From assembly GCA_008931825.1 (NCBI GenBank), contig QXVZ01022192.1:1-31924 (forward strand): DNA of 31,924 nucleotides, given 5' to 3'. This stretch comes from Phallusia fumigata. Its lineage: Eukaryota; Chordata; Ascidiacea; Phlebobranchia; Ascidiidae. Position 1 is the first letter of the stretch. Each line of letters starts with the position of its first letter. The position numbers were made by a program, and so were the translations under genes. This document shows, one piece after another, positions 1 through 10,400 of the stretch. The notes under the pieces are model-generated. The model searched no databases. It worked only from the letters and a program-made list of their open reading frames with translations, and was not told the DNA's origin.

Positions 1-753
1 TTAAATGAGTCCCTTTTTATTTTTTACCCTCCATTGTTAAGCTGTATGCTGTTGTTCGTGCGTTGTAAATATCTGTAGACGGTTGGTTTTAATTGTTGAC
101 AACAAATTAGTAGTTTCTTTGCATGTTGCAATAAAACTTTTATCGAAGATAAATTGAAGAATTTAATTGTCAACTTTTAAAAAAGTTTTTAAAAGAACCG
201 AAAGTTTGCATTTTGATCAAGAGTTCGTAGTATTAGTAGCATTCAGGGTTGAGGATATTAATGTTTTCATTTTGAAACATATGGGCGCACCAAGATATTT
301 TGTATTTAGTGCCTTAATCTTTTATACTTGCAGCTCTCGAAACATTGTTTTTCTGGCCCTAAAGAGTATGTTATTATCAAACTAACCTTGTTTAAAAAAA
401 CTGCCACTTTATTTCAATAATTCCGTCTTTCTCATGGTATTTGACGACATGATTAAAATCACATGAAATCTTACCGTCATTTATTCACAAATAAAAACAA
501 CTACTATCACAATAAATATAGCCCCATAACATTAACAGACCAATATTTTGATGAACATTATCATAGTTACTGTCCAAACTTAAAATTAGGTACACAAAAA
601 GTGTAAAGTGAACATTTTTAGTGGGTGAACAAAACGCATAATATCAAATTGCACTTGGGATAACTGACCTTCCCAAACACCAAAATACACAAAAAATGCG
701 GTAATTTTATGCAAGAAAAATCTGCAGTTTGCTTTTTCCTTTGGCAGTTGAAT
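1..753. other. Intergenic / 3' flank of SEC61G
   Basis: I see no convincing coding region here. A plus-strand AATAAA at 130-135 could end a gene lying off the left edge. On the minus strand, AATAAA-type signals (TTTATT on the plus strand) at 480-485 and 408-413 are suitable poly(A) signals for SEC61G, whose stop codon is at 754. The 72-codon plus-strand open frame at 167-385 has no recognisable domain and is probably chance in AT-rich DNA. Confidence 0.5.
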
Positions 754-960
754 CTAACTTCCCACAATGATGTTGTTGATTGGAATGTGAATGAGTTTAA
801 CAAAAAATCCAATAAATCCCATAATAGCGAAACCAATGGCCGTTGCAACGGCGATTTTCTGGAATTCCTTTCGGTCAGGTTTAGTGCATCGCTTCACCAA
901 ACGAATTGAATCTTTGGCGAATTGCTTTCCAGGCTCGACCCAAGCAGTTATTTGATCCAT
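754..960 (-). CDS. SEC61G: Protein transport protein Sec61 subunit gamma
   Basis: This 68-residue protein is the gamma (SecE) subunit of the Sec61 translocon, the ER channel for co-translational translocation and membrane insertion. It begins [18 protein letters not shown] and contains [14 protein letters not shown], the near-invariant cytosolic amphipathic helix. A single tail-anchor membrane helix follows (around residues 37-60, [20 protein letters not shown]). The length equals that of animal SEC61G. The open frame extends 21 codons upstream without a consensus start, so the internal ATG at 960-958 is chosen by homology. The coding sequence is intronless. It is divergent from STEEP1, with about 1.2 kb between the starts. 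Recognition is from family knowledge; the conservation is very high and I am confident. Confidence 0.97.
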   Translation of the reverse strand: MDQITAWVEPGKQFAKDSIRLVKRCTKPDRKEFQKIAVATAIGFAIMGFIGFFVKLIHIPINNIIVGS

Positions 961-1567
961 TTCCTTGTAGTAGTTCGTCAACGATCTTCGAAAAATTTTA
1001 CGTCTGCTCTGCACGCCGGTCAAATGCTTCTGGGCTGTTTACGTCACAATCAATCGCTTCCAACGATTGTCCACGTCACCCGGTGATGTCACAGACGGAG
1101 AAAGCGACTTCCTTTGATTCACACTGGTTCGATACAAAAAGCTTAATTTCAGTGATAGATAAGGCAAATAGTTCTTATTAATTACTCGGCAAATTTCGGT
1201 ATATATTGGAAATAATGTGCAAAAAAAGTATGTGAAATCCAACATAGTAAACGATTAAAAAATACAAAACGCTAAATTTACTAGATACATGAATTCAGTT
1301 TGTAAAATCCCGGGACACCTTCTAATCAGGACAACAATACCCGACAGTTTGAGTTGTACGAGTAATTGTCGGGGGCGCCACAAAGACCTGCAAAGATCGT
1401 ACGTTCTATTCTATCCAACCTGCCACAAATCTGTTCATTTATATGTCAAACTCAACGTGCGCCTGTGCCCTGGAAGTTATTTTAAAATCGTTTGGAAATG
1501 TTAAAGAAACTTAAAACTTTGGTTTCATAAAATAACATTTTGTTTCAAATCAAATGCAAAAAGATCA

Positions 1568-1700
1568 AGATTTCCGAGTGGTTAGCGCGACTGCCTTGTA
1601 CTTGCAACATTGTAGGCCCTAATCCCGAGCAAGAAACTTTAGCGACATTGCTCTAACCCAGTAAAACCGGATACGTTGACCCAAATTATGTCGCTCACAT
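1568..1700 (+). repeat. tRNA-derived SINE, copy 1
   Basis: The head reads CCGAGTGGTTAGCGCGACT, a pol III A-box of tRNA-Ser/Leu type, followed by a decayed B-box region. The same body occurs at about 5207-5350: GAGCAAGAAACTT, then AGCG(A/G)CATTGCTC, CCCAGTAAAACC and GTTGACCCAAATTA, in the same order and orientation. Two dispersed copies with a tRNA-like head and a shared unrelated body are the hallmark of a SINE. Borders are approximate. Confidence 0.72.
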
Positions 1701-1735
1701 TAAAAACACAAATGAACTGAAATGAGGGCTCGAAG

Positions 1736-1890
1736 CAATAGCGTAGCCAGCCCAAAATTTTGAGGGGGGCAAGTCACCTAACTTAATGTAAAGATTTTTT
1801 CCAGGAGTTGCCTACTTCAATGTACAATTTCGAAATTTGGGAGGGGCCATGGGCCCTTTCGCACCCCCGCCCCCCTTGGCTATGCCCTTG
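1736..1890. mobile_element. hAT-like MITE (GCGTAGCCAG terminal repeats)
   Basis: The left end is CAATAGCGTAGCCAG and the right end, reverse-complemented, is CAAGGGCATAGCCAAG. This is an imperfect ~15-bp terminal inverted repeat around a 155-bp body with G- and C-runs. The pattern matches a widespread non-autonomous element family whose ends read CAGTGGCGTAGCCAG. Flanking octamers GCTCGAAG and GCTTACAG agree at 5 of 8 positions, so the target-site duplication is decayed or doubtful. No transposase is encoded. Confidence 0.65.
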
Positions 1891-2169
1891 GCTTACAGGC
1901 TCGAATGAGAACTTGTTATGGGCTTAACGTATTCAGGATTTTTCCGTCAACGAGGATAAAAATAAAAGAAGCAAAACATTTGTTTTGTGGTTAAATCAGA
2001 TGATCGAAAGCTACATATCCGGTGGTGAGTTACCAACAACCTTGTTTTCACGTTTCCACTTTTTAAATGATAAATCCTGGTTCAAGCTTGCAAAAAGCAA
2101 CTCAAGCAATTCTGTCCTTTTAGGTATTTGTTGATTGATTATTTGCTTTTTATCAAAGATTAGTTTGTA

Positions 2170-2820
2170 ATGCCGAAAGTAATATCCCGAAGTGTTGTGT
2201 GCACGGACAGTCAAGACCAAGAAGTTTATGGCGAAAAACCTTTGCACACCTATTACTGTCTTTGTGGGCAGATGGTTTTGATTCTGGACTGTGTATTGGA
2301 AAGACTGCCACTCCGTAAAAGGGACAAAGCAAGAGTGATTGACAAAAGCAAACATGCACATAAAGTAAGCAACGTTGAATCCAGCGAATCCATTTACTTG
2401 CGATGGCAGGATGGAATCGAGCAGCAATTTCGAGAGAAATGTAGTCGTTGTGAGCTACCGGTTTATTATCGGCATGCCGAAGGTTCCACAAATGTTCGCT
2501 TTATATTCAAGGGTGCATTGGTGGCGGAAAGTGAAAGCTCATACAAAACGAACATTTATAAACAGATGGACAAACCTAAAGCGGTAAAACTTGTGAAACA
2601 CACAAAGAATATGGGCAAGTTTAGTTCGGTCACTGTGTCAACAATGGATGAAGATGAAGATGCTTTGGAAGCTCGAGAAATCGCTGACAGTTATGCTGCT
2701 AATGCCAAAGTTATTGAAAAGCAGTTGGAACGCAAGGGAATGATCGGAAAAAGACAAACTTTACAAACTGTTGATGACATTAAGGCCAAGAAAATGAAGG
2801 GAACTCTTATTGATAACTGA
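2170..2820 (+). CDS. STEEP1: STING ER exit protein (STEEP1 / CXorf56 / UPF0428 family)
   Basis: This 216-residue intronless protein matches animal STEEP1 end to end. It starts [18 protein letters not shown] and contains [19 protein letters not shown] with a CxC pair. [10 protein letters not shown] around residue 97 gives a second Cys pair, and [10 protein letters not shown] is followed by an acidic stretch. A basic helical tail has [13 protein letters not shown] and ends MKGTLIDN. The four cysteines resemble a zinc-ribbon-like site (inference). In vertebrates STEEP1 promotes exit of STING from the ER; whether that role holds here is unknown. AATAAA at 2943-2948 is a likely poly(A) signal. EMC6 follows in the same orientation after 331 nt. 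Confidence 0.96.
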   Translation: MPKVISRSVVCTDSQDQEVYGEKPLHTYYCLCGQMVLILDCVLERLPLRKRDKARVIDKSKHAHKVSNVESSESIYLRWQDGIEQQFREKCSRCELPVYYRHAEGSTNVRFIFKGALVAESESSYKTNIYKQMDKPKAVKLVKHTKNMGKFSSVTVSTMDEDEDALEAREIADSYAANAKVIEKQLERKGMIGKRQTLQTVDDIKAKKMKGTLIDN

Positions 2821-2942
2821 TTTTTGTGCAAGAATTGTTGTTTGTGAAAGACTACATCTTCTCTAGCAAAAAAGGCTTTTGAACTTTAATGCTGCAAAAT
2901 CGAAAGCACAGAGGTTGAAGGGTTTTAAAGAGGCAGTGTCAT

Positions 2943-2948
2943 AATAAA
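2943..2948 (+). terminator. Poly(A) signal for STEEP1
   Basis: AATAAA lies 123 nt after the STEEP1 stop codon and about 175 nt before the splice-type acceptor in front of EMC6. This arrangement fits either separate 3' end formation or polycistronic processing. Confidence 0.55.
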
Positions 2949-3122
2949 AGTATGACCAATATTCAAATAATCAGTGAGGACTAATGGATGATAAGATTAA
3001 TCGTGTAAATTATTGGTTTTATTGCATCTTGTTTGTGTTGTGTTACACCCAACGGTGGCAAACCTAATTACATTTTTCTCACTGTGCTTTTACATATTGT
3101 TTCTAAATCTTATTTTTGTTGC

Positions 3123-3124
3123 AG
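3123..3124 (+). other. Splice or spliced-leader acceptor upstream of EMC6
   Basis: A pyrimidine-rich tract (about 3085-3122, ending TTATTTTTGTTGCAG) precedes AG at 3123-3124, 27 nt before the EMC6 ATG. It is a strong 3' splice site. No coding exon of EMC6 is visible upstream, so it accepts either a non-coding 5' exon or a trans-spliced leader. SL trans-splicing and operons are established in ascidians. The sequence alone cannot choose between these. Confidence 0.6.
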
Positions 3125-3151
3125 AAAATAGTAATCAAGCAAACTTGTACA

Positions 3152-3499
3152 ATGGGCAAAGAAATGGAAAGGCCGTTAATTCAAAATGTTCAGTATGTGA
3201 ACCCGATGACAGTTCGTCTAAACATGGCAACAGCGGAATATTGTCGAACGTCAATATCAGCACTTAGTGGAGTTACAGCTGGAATCCTCGGACTTACGGG
3301 ATTGTATGGCTTTGCGTTCTACCTCATTTGTGCATTGTCACTTTTCTTGGGACTTGTGCTTAAAGCTGGAGGTCGAAAAACTTCATCGAAGCAATATTTC
3401 ATGGCGCGGAGACAGTTGTTATTAAATGGACAAATGGGGGCACTTTTCACTTACATTTTGTTTTGGACTTTCTTGTACGGAATGGTTCATGTTTATTAG
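3152..3499 (+). CDS. EMC6: ER membrane protein complex subunit 6
   Basis: EMC6 (TMEM93) is a small core subunit of the ER membrane protein complex, an insertase for tail-anchored and multipass proteins. The 115-residue product contains [20 protein letters not shown] and ends [17 protein letters not shown], the signature C-terminus of the family (human about 110 aa). Three hydrophobic segments are visible, at about residues 35-55, 57-77 and 94-113. The open frame extends upstream into a splice-acceptor tract without an ATG, so the ATG at 3152 ([11 protein letters not shown]) is the start. AATAAA occurs at 3676-3681 and 3741-3746. The gene is convergent with the large minus-strand gene to its right. 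Confidence 0.96.
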   Translation: MGKEMERPLIQNVQYVNPMTVRLNMATAEYCRTSISALSGVTAGILGLTGLYGFAFYLICALSLFLGLVLKAGGRKTSSKQYFMARRQLLLNGQMGALFTYILFWTFLYGMVHVY

Positions 3500-4465
3500 G
3501 CTAAATGAATTTAAGTTTTTTATGTGCAATTCAAAATAAGCCAAAAATGTTGCATTCATGTCTCCAAACAGTTTGTAATGAAGGGATAGTTGCTTGGCAA
3601 CATGTGATGACATAAAAGTCCACAATATTGTAACATTCCGATGTGATTTAGTTGGAAATGGCTGCTCAAAAACTTAATAAATGTGAACTTGCTACTGATT
3701 TATGAAGACCTAACAATGAAACTTTATGATGTTTGTTGTCAATAAAAGCTAAGACTACTTATAAAGAGCAAATTTTCCTCATAATTTTTTTTATGTTTAT
3801 TAACACACAGCTTTAAGATTACTAAAACCATATCACATGATAAAAACCTTCTATAAACATAAATGTGTACATCAACCACTAAATCATAAAACTACAGCAA
3901 AACCGACACTAAAAAATTGGCACAAACATTAAAAACCGTTGAAGAAATCTCCAAAAACGATTGTCATTGTAAGGAACAATATTTAATGAAACGCTTCTCA
4001 TGTAAAGTAATTAATGCACAGTGGTTGTGAAATTCAAGCATACAAGGACGTCAGTTTAAATCAAACAAGTTAGTCAAACACGATTTTCTTGTCATGACAC
4101 AGGTTTATACAAGCCATCTTTATCACCAGGCATCCAGTCAGTTAGAGGTAAAATTGTTGAGAAAACACACAACACTTAATTGCATTTCAGAATTGCAAAA
4201 CAACATGTACTTCTANAAATTCAAGCATACAAGGACGTCAGTTTAAAATCAAACAAGTTAGTCAAACATGATTTTCTTGTAATGACACAGGTTTATACAA
4301 GCCATCTTTATCACCAGGCATCCAGTTAGTTGGAGGTAAAATTGTTTAGAAAACACACAACACTTAATTGCATTACAGAATTGCAAAACAACATGTACTT
4401 CTATTTAAAATTGACAAGAACCACATTTATGTGAGCTGTTCTTACAGGCTATGTTGCATAATACC
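3500..4465. other. Convergent 3' flank of EMC6 and the DCDC1-like gene
   Basis: No coding sequence is visible. The stretch contains EMC6 poly(A) signals (AATAAA at 3676-3681 and 3741-3746). On the minus strand a candidate poly(A) signal for the DCDC1-like gene reads TTTATT on the plus strand at 3796-3801. A direct duplication split by an N (4030-4403) fills much of the rest. Confidence 0.5.
4030..4403. repeat. Direct duplication split by N at 4216 (probable assembly artefact)
   Basis: Copy A is 4030-4215 (186 nt) and copy B is 4217-4403 (187 nt), with a single N between them. They differ at only a handful of positions plus about one indel (for example CACGATTTTC against CATGATTTTC), roughly 4%. 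A sequencing placeholder exactly at the junction suggests two allelic contig ends joined head to tail. It lies in the 3' UTR or flank of the DCDC1-like gene. Confidence 0.8.
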
Positions 4466-7400
4466 CTAGTCCCCGTCGGGTATTTCCCACGCAACGCTGG
4501 GTTGAGTGGGGTTCGCAGCCAGCCCAGGGGGTCCAAATGGGTCAACTCCAACTGATGTGGGGTCTTGTGGTTTGGGTGAAACTTTAATTTCCGTGGCTTC
4601 AGGGCCTTTTTGCTTGCGGACTTGAGCCCAGTTAGCTTTCATTCTTATGTTGCTTTGTTTAGCTGAAAGGAATAGAAGGATTCTATAAAGCAGACCACAA
4701 CATCATCACACAATGAAAAATAAAATTATGTTTCATAAATTTCAAAATGCATTAAATACTTCAGAAAAGCAGAAAAAGGGGTTCCCCACCCAAACAAGTT
4801 ATTTTTTTGCAAAACAAAAATTGTCACTTTAGCTAAACAAACACTGAAAACAATACCTTTTGAATGAGGGTAATTCAATGTCTCGAAATTGTCGCAAAAA
4901 TTTTATTTCAGCCTGCCAAAATACTTACGTCGCCCTTTTAGGCTTTCTCCTGAGGTTACACACAGCAAACAATCTCGCTCTATGACATCAAATGAAGTTA
5001 TTCTCGTTCCTTCCTCATTGTACAGTGATCGAGCATCTTTCGCCATTCCGAGTCGGACAGTGGCATCAGCAAGTATTTCACCCACACTTTCCCCCCAAAT
5101 GTATGCGGCCTTGCGGATAGAATCTCCTTTCTGGTAAACCATCACTCGTTTCTAAAAAATGATAACCATTGAACTTGTAGTAAAAGTTTGCCCATCAGCT
5201 GTGTACAAGATTGCCGAGTGATTAGTGCAACTACCTTATGTTAGCAAGGTTGTGGGTTCTAATCCTGTCCCGGCCACCTGTGTTTCCCCAAGCAAGAAAC
5301 TTAAGCGGCATTGCTCCAACCCAGTAAAACCTGATGGGTTGACCCAAATTAAAGTCACCACTTTAAAGGACCAAAAAATGATCCAACAGAATGAAGCAGG
5401 GAGCTCGATGGTGTTCCGCCCGTTTTGCGGTATACAGAGACTTACTTTAGACCTGTAAACCCACCTTGATTGGTTGCCTGTACAGATCCCTGGCAAAGTT
5501 GATTCCCTTTGTCTTAGGGAAGGGAGGAGGAGGTCTTTGCTCTGACAACTTTTCCTCTAACTTATGAACTTGTTCTAGTTTTCCAGCCTGAAAAGGTGGT
5601 GATATTGTGGATATTTTGATTTAAACAAACAGAAAAAATTGTGATATGTTCAAGAATTCTTTGCTAGCCTTTATGATTTCAAAACAAGGTTTGAAGAAAG
5701 TAAAAGTTAAAGCACAAGTATTGATGCAACAGAAATATTTTTCCACCTCTGTTTTGGTAGTCTCCTGCCAGCCTCCCTCTATCAGAATCGGATAATCGGG
5801 ACTTCTTGTTGGTTTTAATTCCCGTGGACTCATTTGTTTAAATCTCCTCCCTGTGTAAAGGATGGCAAGATATTGTCCATAGCTTCTCTGCCCTTTTTGT
5901 ATATTTACCCCTTTGCAACTTTTAAAAATAAAATTTAACATTTGTGCAGAAAATATTGAGCAACATGTTTTTTTTTCATCCGTCTGGATAATCAAGTAAT
6001 CAGATTACAGTTTGCCAAGCACTGGTGTCAATGTAAAATGGTTAATGAGGGTGGTGATAAATTTCATGCTTGCAAAAAAACTTGTCAATTATAATTAATT
6101 CCAATTGTCATTGGTTTAACCTCTTGTACGGACGTTAAACAGATTTTGGTACAATATGTAATGAGTTTTTAAAAAGTACGTTTGTCAAAATTTGGGGCCA
6201 CAAAATACCTTGCATATGTCTCAGCACATGTTTTTCCGTGTCGAGTAAAAGATTATCAGCATTCCGCTTCATTTGACCCATCAAACTTTCTTCCATCAGT
6301 CGCTCGGCAACGATGGGAGGAACAAAGTTTTCACCGCACGAAACCCAAACTTCAATCGGGTAACGCAAGATTACAGAAAGTGGAATTTCAGGAGCTCTCC
6401 TGGTAATAACAACATGTGTAGGTTGTTTAAAATTTTTCCTGGGCTCATTATAAGTTTCCTGTTTAGTGAAGTAATGCTGCCACATTTGGCGACAGGTAAA
6501 ATTAGGCAAAATTGGAGTTTGATAAAAAGCGAGTCTTTTCTTGTAGGAATTTTTTGCTTTTTTCCAATCACACTTAACATGGCCTGACAACTATTTCCTA
6601 ATATCAAACTTAAATAGTTTTGTAGATTTTAGTTTAACTTTTTTTAAATTGTTCGAACTTTTTGTCAGATTTATCGGATGGCGATTCCTTTTGTCTTTTG
6701 CCACTAGGTGGCCGGAGTTTCATTGCAACTTCGGAAAGTTTTACTTCATTGCTTGTGTGGTCCGGTGTTCCCTCAGTTGAGTGGTTTGCTATAAAACAAG
6801 AAATGTTTAAAAATTTTTGGGAGAAAAGTTTTTAGTTTTAAAAATTGAATGTGGCACATGACTTTTCTGTAGAATATTCACCAATGAGTTCCTGTAAAAC
6901 ATTTAAACTGATGACAACACACTGCTTTGTACACAAATTATCCTCTCGGATTTTTACTTTGTTGCTCCGAGTCTGATTGCAACAATGGGATCTATGTGTG
7001 AAGATTTAACTCTCAGACTTCTAACATAGGAATAACCCGTTGTTAAACACAGCATCCCACAGATAAGGATTTATTGTTTAGAACACTCACTTTCATCCCC
7101 TTGCTGTAGGTTTGGGGAGTTGAAATTTCCTTCTGGTTCCTCTCGTTCAAACATCTGCCCTCGGTTTTCCAACATTCTCCACTCTGACTCCTCCTGTGAA
7201 AAAAAAAAAAATTTGCTTTGCCAAAAGTGTTTGCTCACATGTGTAAGAATTCTCGCTTTTTATTTTTATTTAAACATTACTCATCACCAGATGGTGCGAA
7301 GGATAAACCTGTTGTGCTCTGATGAAGTTGGCAGTTGCCCACTCTATCAACTGATCCATATGCAAAATGTGCATCCCATCACATGTGTACAACCTCCTCG

Positions 7401-10400
7401 CAGCGGCACCAAGTGACAATCGCTGTGGGCACTGCTCCAAGATCTGTGAAAATTTCACTGGTTTTGACAGTGTTTGAGTCACTAGTTTAGATAAATCTTG
7501 TCTGTAAGATAACCCAGGTCGGTTTATTGTGACAAATTTAAGTTAAAGGAAAATGAGTTGTTTTGTGAAGATTATTGGCTTGCCAGTTTAACAAACATCG
7601 TATTTCACACTGAACTAATAAAAAGGGTGATGTAAGTAAAAACATCAAAAAGATGGAAATGTTTTAAGCGGAACAAAAATCAAAATTTTTTCTGATGGGA
7701 CTTAAGTAAAGTCAAATTCATGTTGTGTGTTTTTAAAGGTTTGTTATTTAATTAAGTTTCTTGATAAACTTGCATTTGTTTTTTTACCCCAGAAATGCTT
7801 GTTCCAATAACCAGCTCTCCTTGTCTAAGTCGCCCCTCGCCATTTCGACGAGCCAGCACTCGACATGCTTGAGTGGGCATGCTGGTGCGTATTTCACGGT
7901 TTATTAGTCGCAAACTCATCTCTTGATGAAGTTTTTCGAGTTGCAAATTCCAATGGTTTAAAGTTGTCTCAGCTTCGAATGTTGAAAGATCAACTTTTCC
8001 ATTCAGAAATGCAAAACTTCCTCGCTGCTTTAAACCTGATTCAACACAAACTATGAAACATCAATCTTTACAATGTTCAAATGTTCCAAGTTAAATATCT
8101 GGCACCAGTATTTTAACCTTTTCTTACGTGTTGAAAAAATGTAAATGTCAAAAGTAAGATTCAATGTTGTACCAGGTCGAGCCAGCACTATAGAATCCCG
8201 TAACAGTTTTTTAACCAAAGTTATAAAAAATTTTAAAAGTTGATTTAATGTTTACCCAATTTTCTCGGCATTCCCATCGCACAAGCGAAATTCCATTTCT
8301 CTGGGGCTTTGTTTAGTTGATGAATTCCCCGTAAAACTTTGGCACACGATGAACAGACAACTATGGGGTCAGAAGGGGAATTCCCGGGTACCTCGATGAT
8401 GAAACCCTCCTGACACAAAGCTTCAGGGCCAGACACAGCATGGGTGCATATTGAAACCTGACAAAGCGAGTTGTCTCAAATGAGTTTTAATGTAGAGAAA
8501 GAGGATCAAAATAACTGTTATGTTTTCAACCAGTGCAAAATAAAACCTTAATTATACTACAAGTGAAAATTTTGCACAACCAAGAAAAATAATTTGCACT
8601 AAGCCTAATGTACCTGAAAGCTTGTGCAGATTGAAAAAAATTCCAATGATAGCCCAGCAGTAATTTAAATATTTTAGAATAAAATTTAGTGTGAAACTCT
8701 GACAATCACAACAATGGACTTACATGGTTGGCAGCAGTTATCTCCTTGTCATTAGTTTGAGACTGAAATGCATGGATAAAAAATGTAACTGGATCCCATA
8801 ACCATTTCTGGTGAGCGCGGCCATAAGTTTGTTGCCTGAAACCACAAAAATATTGCTGATCCAACAATGTTTACAATATGCAAACAAACTTGATCGCACC
8901 AGCATGCCCACTGAAGCAAAACAACAAGCTGTAGCAAGTATGTTGAAACACTAGCAATGTTGCATAAATAATTTTTGGTTTTCCACCTTATATGTTGAAT
9001 GGTAATCGAGGATTCTTCAAAATTAACAAGTTCATCAGATCCTGGTTTGTACGGAGGCAGAGAAACTCCAAGTACAAGTTTGTGGTTGCACTTTAAACAT
9101 ATGAAGCCGTCCTCCAGCAACTCCCATTGTTGAACTGTAAATGTGAAAATCATGTTCCATAAATTTACTGCAGTCACATAGTTGGCTCAACAATGAACTT
9201 GTGATGAGAATAAACCAGTTGGGCGTTATTTTACCACTAAAAAGGTTTTTCCCTGGGTTTCTCATGATTTTTGGCGACAATGTAACACCTTTCATAACAA
9301 TTTACATTTTTATTCCTGTAAATATTGTTGCAAGTGAATAGGCCTGCATGCATAACTGTGCCCAGGTGGAACTTTTGCTGCAAACCCAGGACAGATTTCC
9401 ACAACAATATGTTTTTACCAGGGTCATCCATTGATTTCTTGCTTAACTCAACTCCCACATTTGACCCGATGTTATCCAGATCCAGCCCTGTGACACCAAC
9501 CACGAGTTCTGTGTTGGAAGCAGGTGAAATAAATCCATCTTTGAAAATAAATCTCTGACTTGTGCTCCCAACTTGTTTCTTCCCTCTTCCTTCTGACTTC
9601 GAACTAATATATACAATGTGAAGTTAGGTTGGTGATGCTCTAGAAAAAAATACTGAATATTTTTGAAATGGGTGAAAAGTTTTTTTTGTTAATAATTATT
9701 TTAATATTGGTCATAATAACAAGTAACCTTGCACAAATCAGTCACCTTCTTGCACTTGTTATTATTCCCATTTCCAACTTCTGTTCTTGCTCTTCTGATT
9801 CAGACACTGAACTCTGTTGCCATGGATACTTCTTTGCATGCAATTTCTTGTCGCTGTTTAAATGTGATTGTGCATGGGCACTTCTGGAACAACAACAAAT
9901 TAGTAATTAAAAGCAAAAAGTCAATATTCCCGTCACTTCAAAACAACTGCCAACAACATCAGTAAATATATAAACCAAGAAAGTCCTAAATAAAATTTGT
10001 TTAGTTTTGTTTATTCTTGCCTTAATCCCTCGGCCAATGGGTAAGTGTCCACAGACGAGTTTTCCGGGGAGTTTCGGCCGTCTTCGACACTTTTCTGTAT
10101 TTCACCTGCAAAAACATTTATTGCTTTCATAAACATAAATTGGTACCAACTTTATGTTTGAAAGAAATAAGCTGCACCTTTTGCTAGCACTTCTCTATCT
10201 TTGCTCGTCAGTGAACAATTTTGTAGAATAAGTTTTGACCCCAACACGACACCATTCCTGAAATCCAACACTAAATCTGTGGAAAAGCAACTATCAATTT
10301 CTTATATTTATTTAAAATATAAATATTTACAAAAAGTTAAATTGTTTAGTTTTACAAAATCAACTAGGTAACAAAATCATCAAATTTGTCAGAGCTTACC

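Larger units (their letters stand above)
961..2169. promoter_or_regulatory. Divergent SEC61G/STEEP1 intergenic region
   Basis: This 1.2-kb spacer separates the starts of SEC61G (minus) and STEEP1 (plus), so both promoters should lie in it. The middle is occupied by a tRNA-derived SINE (about 1568-1700) and a hAT-like MITE (1736-1890), which leaves roughly 961-1560 and 1900-2169 as native sequence. I saw no clear TATA box close to either start. The short open frames here are antisense shadows or low-complexity and are not called. Confidence 0.4.

Noticed and set aside
167..385. 72-codon plus-strand open frame near the left edge
   Set aside because: It has no ATG in good context, no domain, and lies in AT-rich 3' flanking sequence.
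906..1181. 91-codon plus-strand open frame
   Set aside because: It overlaps the start and upstream part of SEC61G on the opposite strand and has no family resemblance.
2011..2427. 138-codon minus-strand open frame
   Set aside because: It is antisense to STEEP1, whose conservation is clear; the antisense peptide has no recognisable domain.
6634..6636. Stop codon as the true end of the DCDC1-like gene
   Set aside because: A 55-nt intron with matching phase removes it and leads into further doublecortin-like exons ending at 4466.
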